This document shows, in pieces, positions 24,688 through 32,538 of a stretch of DNA of 64,000 bases (position 1 is the stretch's first letter; each line of letters opens with the position of its first letter). Source of the DNA: Promethearchaeia archaeon (lineage in GTDB: Archaea > Asgardarchaeota > Lokiarchaeia > Sigyniarchaeales > SOKP01). The DNA lies in NCBI GenBank assembly GCA_029856145.1, contig JAHQWK010000011.1, positions 1 to 64,000 on the forward strand, given 5' to 3'. The notes under the pieces were generated by a model. That model saw nothing but the letters and a program-made list of their open reading frames with translations, made no database searches and was not told the origin of the DNA. The position numbers and the translations under genes are program-made.

Positions 24688-26157
24688 ATGGAACAAAAAT
24701 CGAACTCAATTAGATTAACCTTATTAGGAGGCGTTGATGAAGTTGGCGGAAATACAGTCCTATTGGAGGATAAGAGCTATGATGTTAGGCTTTTTATAGA
24801 TTTTGGTATTAAGATTAGGAATTATCTTAATATATATGAACGTGGCCAGTATCCTTCAGGTGTTGAAGAACTCATTCAAGCTAATTTATTACCTGCTGAG
24901 GAAAGGATTTCTATCCAAAATTTATATTTAACTGAATTAAAACTTGAAAAAGTCATTGCTTCAAAACCTTCCAATTTAGATGGAATTTTAATATCTCACC
25001 CTCACAAGGATCATTATTTTGGCTTGTCTTTTGTAAATCGGACAATTCCTATCTATACTGGAGTAGTTACGAAGAGAATCATTCGAGCTTTTTGTAAATC
25101 AGAAAGATCTACAATTATAAATAATTTTAACAATTTAAATTGGCACACATTTCGAACGGGGAACATTTTAGACATCAAAGGAATGAAAATTACTCCGTTT
25201 CATGTAGATCATTCAGTTCCGGCGGCATATGGATTCATTATCTATACTTCAGCTGGACCAGTAGTGTATACCGGAGATTTTCGAAGGCACGGTCCTTTAT
25301 CGAATATGACAGAGGAATTTTTAGAGGAGGTTAAAACGCATAATACTGTTTTAACGAGTTGTGAACTAGAACCGGAGCAACAGGAACTAATTTCAGAAGG
25401 AGTAAAAGTTTTAATATGCGAAGGCACCAAAATTTCTAAAGGCATTGTTGAATCAGAGCAAAATGTCGAAGAAAATTTAGAAAAAATTTTCATAAACAAT
25501 CCTTTTGATTTTATATTAGTTAAATATGATCGAATTGATTGGGACAGGTTTAGAACGTTTTCAAATATAGCAAAAAAATATGGGTGGAAGTATATCATAA
25601 CGGAGAAGGATGCATATTTCTATTATCTCTTGAATAAAAAAGCGATTCATGAAACAATGAAAGATCCGAATATTCTTAGTGATGATCATATTTATATTTT
25701 AAAAAGAGGGTCTGCAAATTACAAATGGCAGGATAAAGTTAGGCAAGTTATATATAGACGTAATAAAGGAAACAGATTTCTTAATCATCGTGATTTAAAG
25801 AGTTTGGAGGGTAAATTTCTTGTCTATGTAACTCGTTTACATAATGGATTAATAAGAAATTTAGATTTTTCTAAAAGGGGTTTGTTTATATCTTCGAGTG
25901 TTGACCCCTATTCGGAAGAATTTTATGATAATACAAATAATATTCGTAATCGACTAAAACCTTATGGGATTCCTTCATATCGAGTTCATGCATCGGGTCA
26001 TGCAACACCGCACGATATTATTAATTTCATTGAAGAAATTAAACCTAAATTCTTGATTCCAATTCATACGGAAAATCCAGATTTTTTCGAAAAGTTATTT
26101 CAGAGTTCTGATATTAAAGTACTTTTACCAAATAAAAATGACTCAATCGAATTCTAA
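24688..26157 (+). CDS. RNase J/CPSF-like metallo-beta-lactamase-fold protein
   Basis: A 489-residue MBL-fold enzyme. It shows GGVDEVGGNTVLLED at the N-terminus, ILISHPHKDHYFG (HxHxDH, residues 104-109), ITPFHVDHSVPAAYGF, VYTGDFRRHGP and VLICEGTKIS. The C-terminal HASGHATPHDIINFIEEIKP followed by LIPIHTENP is the beta-CASP/RNase J signature region. The middle (about 250-400) is the expected position of the beta-CASP insert but is divergent. The family acts on RNA as endo- or 5'-exonuclease. RNA processing is likely, but specificity is not determined. GAGGGTTAT lies just before the ATG. Confidence 0.85.
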   Translation: MEQKSNSIRLTLLGGVDEVGGNTVLLEDKSYDVRLFIDFGIKIRNYLNIYERGQYPSGVEELIQANLLPAEERISIQNLYLTELKLEKVIASKPSNLDGILISHPHKDHYFGLSFVNRTIPIYTGVVTKRIIRAFCKSERSTIINNFNNLNWHTFRTGNILDIKGMKITPFHVDHSVPAAYGFIIYTSAGPVVYTGDFRRHGPLSNMTEEFLEEVKTHNTVLTSCELEPEQQELISEGVKVLICEGTKISKGIVESEQNVEENLEKIFINNPFDFILVKYDRIDWDRFRTFSNIAKKYGWKYIITEKDAYFYYLLNKKAIHETMKDPNILSDDHIYILKRGSANYKWQDKVRQVIYRRNKGNRFLNHRDLKSLEGKFLVYVTRLHNGLIRNLDFSKRGLFISSSVDPYSEEFYDNTNNIRNRLKPYGIPSYRVHASGHATPHDIINFIEEIKPKFLIPIHTENPDFFEKLFQSSDIKVLLPNKNDSIEF

Positions 26158-26303
26158 GCTAAAAAGAAGTATAATTTAATTGTAGTGTTATAATTGTAAA
26201 TTAAAAGATTGAAATAATTATTACCATTATCTTAAATCAAAATTCTTGGACCGTATGAGAATTAATAAACGTTAATTCTGCTATATAAATTGTGAATGAT
26301 TTG

Positions 26304-26834
26304 ATGAGAGAGGTTTATATTTTTGACATTGATGGGTGCGTTATGCCTCCAATCTTCACGAATTTTAATAACAGTGAACCAAGAAAAAATATCGTCAAAG
26401 AAGTCATTAAGAATGGAAATCATGTAAAATTGTTTCCGAGTTTTATTGAATTTTATCAAAAACACTGTACTCAGGCAGAATCAATATTTTTTATAACAGG
26501 CAGAAAGTACGGTGAATTTGGCAAGCTAACTGAGAATCAATTACAAATCTTAACCGATTTTAAAGATTTTCATGTTATATATTATCCTGAAAGAAAATTA
26601 CATAAAATTCAAAAATATTTTGCTTGGAAGGTAAAAGAAATAAAAGAAATTATCAAAAATACTATTAAAAGTAAGAATTCTAATAAAAATTCTAAGGAAA
26701 AGGTCAAGTTCAATATTTTCGATGACATGAACGATTATTTTTCGAGAATTAAACAATTTGAAGATAGATATGGGGTTCATATTTACTCAAGATCAATAAA
26801 TGACGAGAGAAATTGGGATGATGAAAACTATTAA
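26304..26834 (+). CDS. HAD-like hydrolase, short form
   Basis: About 176 residues from ATG 26304 (an in-frame GTG at 26292 adds four). Motif I is YIFDIDGCVMPPIF (DxDG), motif II is IFFITGRKYGEFG (T in the ITGR form seen in sucrose-phosphatase/trehalose-phosphatase-like HADs), and motif IV is FNIFDDMNDYFSRI (DD). The region between, rich in Lys/Asn, has no large cap. Likely a small phosphohydrolase of unknown substrate. There is no clear Shine-Dalgarno. Confidence 0.75.
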   Translation: MREVYIFDIDGCVMPPIFTNFNNSEPRKNIVKEVIKNGNHVKLFPSFIEFYQKHCTQAESIFFITGRKYGEFGKLTENQLQILTDFKDFHVIYYPERKLHKIQKYFAWKVKEIKEIIKNTIKSKNSNKNSKEKVKFNIFDDMNDYFSRIKQFEDRYGVHIYSRSINDERNWDDENY

Positions 26835-26886
26835 AAAAGAGGATTGAAAAGCGTGAGATTAAGAAAGAATAAAACAAATTTTAGCC

Positions 26887-26897
26887 TATATATAAAA
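26887..26897 (+). promoter_or_regulatory. TATA box of the second zinc-finger cassette
   Basis: TATATATAAAA in the same context as at 16762-16773, followed by the shared GCTTATAACATTAA. It could now drive the NYN-domain gene at 27217, because the zinc-finger frame between them is damaged. Confidence 0.5.
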
Positions 26898-27000
26898 GGC
26901 TTATAACATTAACATAAACAAACTCTTTACATTTGAGATTATTATTCTACGAGCGACATAGAGTAATTAGATGCAATATCGCATATGATAAAGGGATTAA

Positions 27001-27177
27001 ATGATATTAGACAAACAGAGAAAGGCAATAATGCCTAATTGCGAATTCTGTGGTAAGGACATTAAGGGTACTAAGTGGAATAAGGAATATCATCATATTA
27101 ATATATGCCAAAAACCACCAAAACGGTTTTTTTGTTCCCGTCAATGTAAATTAAGATGGGTTTTTAAAAATGTTTGA
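27001..27177 (+). pseudogene. Decayed paralogue of the zinc-finger mini-protein; 58-codon frame still open
   Basis: The finger itself is intact: PNCEFCGKDIKGTKWNKEY, then YHHINICQKPPKRFFCSRQC, then KLRWVF, nearly identical to 16819-17046. The ancestral start has become ACG and the ancestral N-terminal frame stops after five codons. A one-base insertion restores the finger frame only downstream of the ATG at 27001. A short 58-residue (or 48-residue, from ATG 27031) finger protein could still be made, but there is no ribosome site of its own. Listed as a pseudogene with that reservation. Confidence 0.6.
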
Positions 27178-27216
27178 TTTTATTTTATCGATAATTTGGT
27201 GATAATAAATAAAATT

Positions 27217-28071
27217 ATGGCAGAAAAAGATTTTAACCCATTAACAAGTCAATTTGGAATAGCTGGTACTAGGTATGACCTTCAAATGGGTATAATTAAT
27301 GACAAATGGGCTATTCGAATATTGAAAGAAAAGAACATGGTTAATTGCAATATTTTTAAAGATATTGGATTAGGCAAACTTCCAGAGGGAAATCAAATCG
27401 TCAATTGGGTTCTCAACGCTGTTGCAATACCCATTAATCCGCGCCAAATATGGAAAACGGTTCAAATTTTACTGAATCAGGCAGCCAAAAATAGAGAAAA
27501 GAAGAAAGTAATAGTTCCAATAAAAGAAGCCAGGGAAAAAGAATTGGAAAAAACTGATAAAAAAGAATCTAATATTGAACGGATAATGATTTTCATTGAC
27601 AATAGCAACATTTTTAAGGGCTTTCAGAAGTATAATGTCAAGGCGGACTATGAAAAGCTGAAAAACATCATTACGAGAGGGCGAGAATTGCAGAGCATAT
27701 TCTTATATGAAGGCGTCGTGTATCCTATGAGCCCAGAGAAGAAGAAATGGTATAATGAATTGAGCAATCGAAGTAGTTATGTGATTAAAGCGAGTTTTGA
27801 TAAGATAGCATCAAGTGGCGTCATTGAAAAGAAAGTTGACATTAACATCGCGATTGATATCATTTCTCTTGCGTATGAAAATGCGTATGATACGGCGGTG
27901 TTGGTATCTGGAGACGGTGATTTTGTTCCTGTTGTAAAGAAAGTTAAAGAATTGGGTAAAAATGTGGAAATATGGGCGTTTAGATATTCACTAGCTAATG
28001 CTTTAAGTGAAGAACTCAAGCCGGGAAATATCTATTTTCTCGATGAAATCTTGAGTAAATTAAATATATAA
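27217..28071 (+). CDS. NYN (PIN-like) domain ribonuclease candidate
   Basis: About 284 residues from ATG 27217; TTG and GTG codons at 27196-27201 would add seven. Residues 1-95 form an alpha/beta N-terminal domain of unknown type (FGIAGTRYDLQMGIINDKWA). A Lys/Glu-rich linker (KEAREKELEKTDKK) leads to an NYN/DUF88 domain with the acidic residues of the PIN-like site: IFIDNSNIFKGF, KKVDINIAIDIISLAY and VLVSGDGDFVPVVKKVKEL, ending NIYFLDEILSKLNI. NYN domains are Mg-dependent RNases of the LabA/MARF1 type. A decayed zinc-finger gene lies immediately upstream. Three relics of this family occur elsewhere in the window. Confidence 0.85.
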   Translation: MAEKDFNPLTSQFGIAGTRYDLQMGIINDKWAIRILKEKNMVNCNIFKDIGLGKLPEGNQIVNWVLNAVAIPINPRQIWKTVQILLNQAAKNREKKKVIVPIKEAREKELEKTDKKESNIERIMIFIDNSNIFKGFQKYNVKADYEKLKNIITRGRELQSIFLYEGVVYPMSPEKKKWYNELSNRSSYVIKASFDKIASSGVIEKKVDINIAIDIISLAYENAYDTAVLVSGDGDFVPVVKKVKELGKNVEIWAFRYSLANALSEELKPGNIYFLDEILSKLNI

Positions 28072-28073
28072 GA

Positions 28074-28499
28074 TTATTCTTCTTTTTTTATCATTTCTAG
28101 TTCTGATTCGATGCCCAGTAGATTCGCAACTTCGACTAATGCTTTCCATTCTGAATGAACGTTCTGAGCTTCTCTTACTTTACCCTGTGATACTAAGAGT
28201 TTATGTAAATTGGCTTTTGCATCCACAAGTCTAACAAACATTGCCAATTTATCACCAGTATCTTCAGAATTTACATAAGTCCTTAGAGCATCAATCATTT
28301 GCATATCTGGTTTTGAGGTAGTACCTAATGTCTTTAAGGTATCCCTGATTTCAAACAATATTCTTTGATTGTCTTCAAGTAATTTTAGTTGGATTAGGCA
28401 AATATTAATAGTATCAGAATAGGTTTCACTTCCACTTTTTTCTTTGATATCGTCTAACTTATTTTTAACAACATTATTTATTTCTATTGTTGGACTCAT
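28074..28499 (-). CDS. Hypothetical protein with ribbon-helix-helix-like N-terminus
   Basis: A 141-residue protein. The first 45 residues (IEINNVVKNKLDDIKEKSGS then ETYSDTINICLIQL) have the strand-helix-helix shape of Arc/MetJ-type DNA-binding domains. The remainder is helical (DKLAMFVRLVDAKANLHKLL, EWKALVEVANLLGIESELE). It is convergent with the NYN gene, with only two bases between stop codons, so a toxin-antitoxin-like relation is conceivable but not supported by orientation. AGGAAG precedes the ATG. Confidence 0.5.
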   Translation of the reverse strand: MSPTIEINNVVKNKLDDIKEKSGSETYSDTINICLIQLKLLEDNQRILFEIRDTLKTLGTTSKPDMQMIDALRTYVNSEDTGDKLAMFVRLVDAKANLHKLLVSQGKVREAQNVHSEWKALVEVANLLGIESELEMIKKEE

Positions 28500-28538
28500 C
28501 TTCCTATATAAATATGGGAAATGAATTATTTAAATTTT

Positions 28539-28586
28539 AATATCTATTATTTCGATGATATCTTGAGTAATATAAAAATTTATTAA
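28539..28586 (+). pseudogene. Relic of an NYN gene 3' end
   Basis: Fifteen codons plus stop read NIYYFDDILSNIKIY, against NIYFLDEILSKLNI at the end of the intact NYN protein. The DNA TCGATGATATCTTGAGTAA closely matches the intact gene's TCGATGAAATCTTGAGTAA. It lies some 470 bases past the end of the intact NYN gene, beyond the opposite-strand gene at 28074-28499. Short, so moderate confidence. Confidence 0.55.
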
Positions 28587-28707
28587 TACCGATTAATAGT
28601 GAACTAATAGCGAGTATAAGAAATATTGAAAAAATCTATATGAGAGAAGTACCTAGAATTAATTTGGAGCTAAAAATTTTACAATTTAGAGTGAATTTTT
28701 AACTGTG

Positions 28708-29100
28708 ATGGTTGAAGAAAATAATACTTTAGAGAAGTTGGAAACTATCTTAAAAAGATTATTATCAAATAATCGTGATATAACAGTTGCGGTAATCACA
28801 TCAATGGAGGGCCTCCCTATTCTCTCAATATTACCCCGAGGATATAATGAAACTAGAATTTCTGCCATGGTTGCTACATTGCTTTCTATATCCGAAAGGA
28901 CTGTCATAGATATGGAAATTGGCGAATTCCAACAGATATATATCAAAGGACTTGATGGATATTTATTAGTTTTTGATGCTGAGCCAGCTGTGTTGGCAGT
29001 TTCAACTAGGGTAAAAGTGAAATTGGGGCTAGTTTATTTTGAGTGTGAGCGTGTTTCGCAAGAAATATCAAAGATTTTGAAAGAGAGAAATAAAGACTGA
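28708..29100 (+). CDS. Roadblock/LC7-domain protein
   Basis: A protein of about 130 residues covering one Roadblock/LC7 domain: LETILKRLLSNNRDITVAVI, then TSMEGLPILSILPRGYNETR, ISAMVATLLSISERTVIDM, QIYIKGLDGYLLVFDAEPAV and VKLGLVYFECERVSQEISKI. Roadblock proteins are regulators of small GTPases (MglB, Ragulator, dynein light chain) and are multiplied in Asgard archaea. The start is the ATG at 28708; a GTG immediately precedes it. Partners may be the small GTPases at 29848 or 7501 (inference). Confidence 0.9.
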   Translation: MVEENNTLEKLETILKRLLSNNRDITVAVITSMEGLPILSILPRGYNETRISAMVATLLSISERTVIDMEIGEFQQIYIKGLDGYLLVFDAEPAVLAVSTRVKVKLGLVYFECERVSQEISKILKERNKD

Positions 29101-29429
29101 TAATATTACTTTTATTAGAAGATAAAAAAGAATCCCTCCTGGAGGGCGAGGAGGGCCAAAAAAAGAATGATAGCGATTTTCCTCAAAGTTAAGTCTCAAT
29201 CCTAATATTTCATGATGCTATTGAACTTTTTTACATCTCTACTCGACAATCAATAGAAAAGGATATAGAGATAAAATAATTGATCAATAGAAAAGTATAT
29301 AGATGATAGTCTCTATAAGATGTTTGTAGCAGAGGTTGAATTTTTGGGCGAGTAAATATTCTACACTGTAAATATGTGTAGATGCTTCGAGTACCAATAT
29401 ATATTTCAATTAATATGGAATAAATCGAA
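29101..29429. other. Intergenic region with hairpin and short direct repeats
   Basis: No coding signal. It holds a GC-rich inverted repeat at 29134-29155 and two copies of CAATAGAAAAGxATATAGA (starting about 29251 and 29285, some 34 bases apart). The function of either is unknown. Confidence 0.4.
29134..29155. repeat. GC-rich hairpin CCCTCCT...AGGAGGG
   Basis: CCCTCCT (29134-29140) and AGGAGGG (29149-29155) are exact reverse complements separated by GGAGGGCG. The left arm also pairs with GGAGGG inside the loop, giving two alternative structures. An A-rich stretch follows on the plus strand, and its complement gives a T-rich tail on the minus strand. Possible terminator of the Roadblock transcript or structured RNA. 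Confidence 0.4.
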
Positions 29430-29681
29430 ATGGATTACATTACAGATGTAGATGAGATCAAACATTTGGTTTGTTTAAAATGTGGTTGGGGTCTACCACT
29501 TGTTCCTAGAGATAGGTTTTTGGAATTTGAGATGGAATTTAGAAAACAACATGAAACACATCCTTTAACAGTACTAACGACTTCTGAATTACATGATTTA
29601 GCAGAAAAACGTGCTGAATTACGAAAATACGTAAAATCTTCGAAAAGCTGGGCTGAGGTAAATAAAAACTGGGTAATTTGA
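29430..29681 (+). CDS. Small CxxC hypothetical protein
   Basis: An 83-residue protein: acidic N-terminus, a CLKCGWGLP motif, then amphipathic helices (RDRFLEFEMEFRKQHETHPL, ELHDLAEKRAELRKYV) and a Trp-containing tail. One CxxC alone could form half of a metal site, perhaps in a dimer. Family not recognised. A weak start context (GGAATAAATCGAA) precedes the ATG. Confidence 0.5.
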   Translation: MDYITDVDEIKHLVCLKCGWGLPLVPRDRFLEFEMEFRKQHETHPLTVLTTSELHDLAEKRAELRKYVKSSKSWAEVNKNWVI

Positions 29682-29847
29682 AGAAATAAAGTCCATTGAT
29701 TAATTAGGAATAAATTGTGAATTCCTTTATTTCCTATGAAAAAGAAGGCAACATATAAGATTTATATTCCTAAATTACCTTATAAAAAACGAGGCATTAG
29801 GTTTTTAGAAAAAAGAATTAAAATCAAACATAAAATTAAAATCAATA

Positions 29848-30462
29848 ATGAAGATAATCTCAAAATTTTTAAGAATTTGGCAAAAGAAGGGATTCAGAAA
29901 AGAAAAAAAGTCAATCAAAAAAAGGAAGATTATCTTTAAACCTCCATATAATTATGACTATACATTTAAAATTGTTTTATTGGGTGATCCTGAAGTAGGA
30001 AAGGCAAATATAACTCAAAAATTATGCTATAATCTTTTTAATCCTTCAGAACGGTTAGTTATTGGGGTTGATTTTCATGTTAAAAAAGTAGAAGTAAAAG
30101 GAAAAAAGATAAATATGCAAATCTGGGATATTGCAGGTGAACAAAGATTCAGTTTTCTCATACCAACATATTGTTTAGGCGCAAGCGCCGTAATGATCAT
30201 TTATGATATTACAAATTCTAAAACTGTGGATAAAATGGATAATTGGGTTGAAATTATAAGAGAAAAAGCGGGTAAGATTCCAATTATATTAATTGGTAAT
30301 AAACTTGATTTGGAAAAATCTCGCGAGATATCTAGAGAACATGGAATAAAAATTGCACAAGAATATAACTTATCTGGATTTAAAGAAATATCTACTAAAA
30401 CTGGGGTAAATTTAGAGAAAACGTTCGAAGGTCTTTCAGAATTGATAATGAATCGTTATTGA
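29848..30462 (+). CDS. Rab-like small GTPase with aberrant Mg-binding motifs
   Basis: A 204-residue GTPase with a Lys-rich 40-residue N-terminal extension. G1 is GDPEVGKAN (residues 46-54), with Ala in place of the Mg-coordinating Ser/Thr. The switch I motif reads LVIGVDF, with Val in place of the invariant Thr. G3 is WDIAGEQRF, with Glu at the catalytic Gln position. G4 NKLD (151-154) and G5 STK are intact. The fold is clearly Rab-like but Mg-dependent GTP hydrolysis should be impaired. An overlapping basic frame at 29736-29939 joins near the A-run at 29919-29925, so a frameshift may have split a longer N-terminal tail. No prenylation site. Confidence 0.87.
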   Translation: MKIISKFLRIWQKKGFRKEKKSIKKRKIIFKPPYNYDYTFKIVLLGDPEVGKANITQKLCYNLFNPSERLVIGVDFHVKKVEVKGKKINMQIWDIAGEQRFSFLIPTYCLGASAVMIIYDITNSKTVDKMDNWVEIIREKAGKIPIILIGNKLDLEKSREISREHGIKIAQEYNLSGFKEISTKTGVNLEKTFEGLSELIMNRY

Positions 30463-30752
30463 TTTTAGATAACTCCTTTTTTCCTCTTTATCATTTATGT
30501 TTTCTCTTATTTCTATAAATGGCTGCTATGATTTAAATTTCCTCAAACCTTAACTAATAAATCAATAGACTAATTGGGAAAAATTATACCTTAATACTTC
30601 TTAATTATTGAATATTCTTAATTAAATATAACAATTTTATTAAAAATATGATTAAGATATTATTAAGTACCTTCAGATTAATGATGGTATTTTTATTAGT
30701 CAATTCTATTAAATTAAATGCAGCTAAGCTCGCATATCAAAGGAGGCATTAA

Positions 30753-31424
30753 ATGACCAACTTTACAATTGAGCTAATTTTAGCTTATATTATTTTAATA
30801 CCATTTATTATAGCAAATATTATCTTAACGATGGGTTCATTATACCAAAAGAAAACTGCGAAATTTCTTCAAAAAACCTTAAAAGTTGAGGAAAAGTATA
30901 AAAGTTCTCAAAATACCATATTTAACCTTGTTAATTTGATTATTTGGATAGTTGTTGGCATTATTAATGTATTATCTTTAGAAAATCCAATTTCATTAGG
31001 AGCAATTCTAGTTTTTTTAGCATTTCGAAATGGAGTTAGCCTTAGTAAACGTTTTATTTTTGGAATTCATGATATAAAACTTATGAAATTACATACGTCG
31101 GATAATAAAATTACCAAAATCTTCTCCCGAGTCATTAAAATCAGAATTATAATCGAATTAATGTTTTTATTATGTTGGGGAATATTATATAGATACCTAA
31201 ATGTAACAGTCAAATCAAACTTTAATATTGATGTAAATATATTAGTAATAATTCTTTGGGGCCTAGGGTTTGTTTATGGAATAATTTTCTCATTTATTCA
31301 GAGTAGCATTTCAAAACAATTTTTGCTTAAGAGTGAAATTGGAATAGTCTTATTACTTTCAGGAGAACTTGTTAAAGAAAAGATCAAGAAAAAAATACCT
31401 TTTCAGAAATTTTTCAAGGAATAA
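30753..31424 (+). CDS. Hypothetical membrane protein
   Basis: A 223-residue protein with about six hydrophobic segments (about residues 5-28, 52-72, 78-98, 127-145, 162-185 and a weaker one before the basic tail). The C-terminus is Lys-rich (KEKIKKKIPFQKFFKE) and presumably cytosolic. No motif suggests transport or catalysis. AAAGGAGGCATTAAATG gives one of the best Shine-Dalgarno sites in the window. Confidence 0.65.
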   Translation: MTNFTIELILAYIILIPFIIANIILTMGSLYQKKTAKFLQKTLKVEEKYKSSQNTIFNLVNLIIWIVVGIINVLSLENPISLGAILVFLAFRNGVSLSKRFIFGIHDIKLMKLHTSDNKITKIFSRVIKIRIIIELMFLLCWGILYRYLNVTVKSNFNIDVNILVIILWGLGFVYGIIFSFIQSSISKQFLLKSEIGIVLLLSGELVKEKIKKKIPFQKFFKE

Positions 31425-31723
31425 AATTACTTATTTAAAGTCGATTTAAACAAATGAAATTTACTATTAAAGCAAAGTCCTAAAGATAATCAGAAATTGT
31501 TAAAAATTTTGAAAGGAATTACTGCAATATATTATGTTATTTCTTATTGGTATGCATTTAATTCCTCGATCTAGCGACAAAATGAAATAAATTCAATATG
31601 GTCCTTCAGTTCAATAATTTGATCAAAATGATATAAAAAAAATCAGATGTATAAATTAAAAATGTGAAATTTATATGCTGAGATATACATATACTTCTTA
31701 GAGTAAACGACTATGGAGTGTAG
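31425..31723. other. Intergenic region, possibly containing a short gene scrap
   Basis: A start-less plus-strand frame at about 31465-31575 reads PKDNQKLLKILKGITAIYYV and then ISYWYAF before a TAG. It may be another C-terminal relic, but no relative is recognised. Otherwise AT-rich. Confidence 0.25.
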
Positions 31724-32524
31724 ATGAAGTTGATCGTTATATTATCATATTTTCATACTAAAATAGGGCCATCAATATTTTATTCATTTCCGAAGAAGCA
31801 GTTGGATAAAGAAATATCAACTAGAATATATGATATTATGGATCACCCTAAGAAGGAAGAATTCTTGACTCAATCTTTCGAAAATTTAAAGTTATTAAAC
31901 TATTATTTTCAGATTGACTCAGATTGGGCAAGAGGTTCCAATGAAATGTTGATGCTCTCACTAATGACTACTCCGCAAATTTCTCCTGAAATTGAAGAGA
32001 CTATTTCTAATATGTGTAAGAAATTTTCAGAAAAGATGCAATCAAATGAGGATATTTTTAAAGGGTTCCACATAAAGGAATTAAACAATTATGATGATAG
32101 TGATAAAGAACGTATTAGAAAAAACAAAATCTTAATTAAAAGTTGGGTACAGGAGTTATATTGGGAAATTTTAGAAGTTATAAGAAAAATATCGGAAGAA
32201 GAGAAAATAACATTGCTATTAGATGACCGGTATATATTTGAATCCTTAGAAAAAATGTCAAGAGAAGTGAAGAAAATCAGTAAAGAGATAAATTTAGGAG
32301 AGGATTCCCTAAAATCGAACTCTGATATCAGAGATGCTATTTCAAATTTAAACAATATACTTGATGATTTATATGAAGGGTACATAGAAAAAATGACAGA
32401 ACTTAACATCGAGGAAGAAAATGGCTTATTTTCTCCAGGAGAAGAATTGGAAACAGATGTTCAAAATAGCAAAAAAAAGTTACTTCGAGCTTTAATAGGA
32501 GAATTTAATGGAAAAGAAGAATAA
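31724..32524 (+). CDS. Longin-like N-terminal domain protein with coiled-coil C-terminus
   Basis: A 266-residue protein. Residues 1 to about 115 form a longin-like alpha/beta domain (MKLIVILSYFHTKIGPSIFY, NYYFQIDSDWARGSNEMLML, QISPEIEETI), with the same layout as the N-terminus of 2337-3347. The following helices (WVQELYWEILEVIRKISEEE) lead to a coiled-coil region (EKMSREVKKISKEINLGED, NLNNILDDLYEGYIEKMTEL). Longin-type domains act as GTPase regulators or scaffolds in eukaryotes and are abundant in Asgard genomes. A GTPase-linked signalling role is inferred. Confidence 0.65.
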   Translation: MKLIVILSYFHTKIGPSIFYSFPKKQLDKEISTRIYDIMDHPKKEEFLTQSFENLKLLNYYFQIDSDWARGSNEMLMLSLMTTPQISPEIEETISNMCKKFSEKMQSNEDIFKGFHIKELNNYDDSDKERIRKNKILIKSWVQELYWEILEVIRKISEEEKITLLLDDRYIFESLEKMSREVKKISKEINLGEDSLKSNSDIRDAISNLNNILDDLYEGYIEKMTELNIEEENGLFSPGEELETDVQNSKKKLLRALIGEFNGKEE

Positions 32525-32538
32525 AAGAGAAAAAACTA

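Larger units (their letters stand above)
26886..27186 (+). repeat. Duplicated zinc-finger cassette, copy 2 (decayed)
   Basis: This aligns with 16762-17055 from the TATA box CTATATATAAAAGGCTTATA through the zinc-finger coding region and into the TTTTATTTT tail. Differences include the start ATG changed to ACG (at 26950), an early stop and a one-base insertion upstream of the finger. Confidence 0.75.

Noticed and set aside
28074..28499. NYN gene plus RHH-like gene as a classical toxin-antitoxin pair
   Set aside because: The two genes are convergent, not co-directional, so the usual operon arrangement is absent.
29736..29939. Basic 67-codon frame as an independent gene
   Set aside because: It overlaps the GTPase frame, is low-complexity and has no ribosome site; treated as a possible frameshifted N-terminal extension instead.
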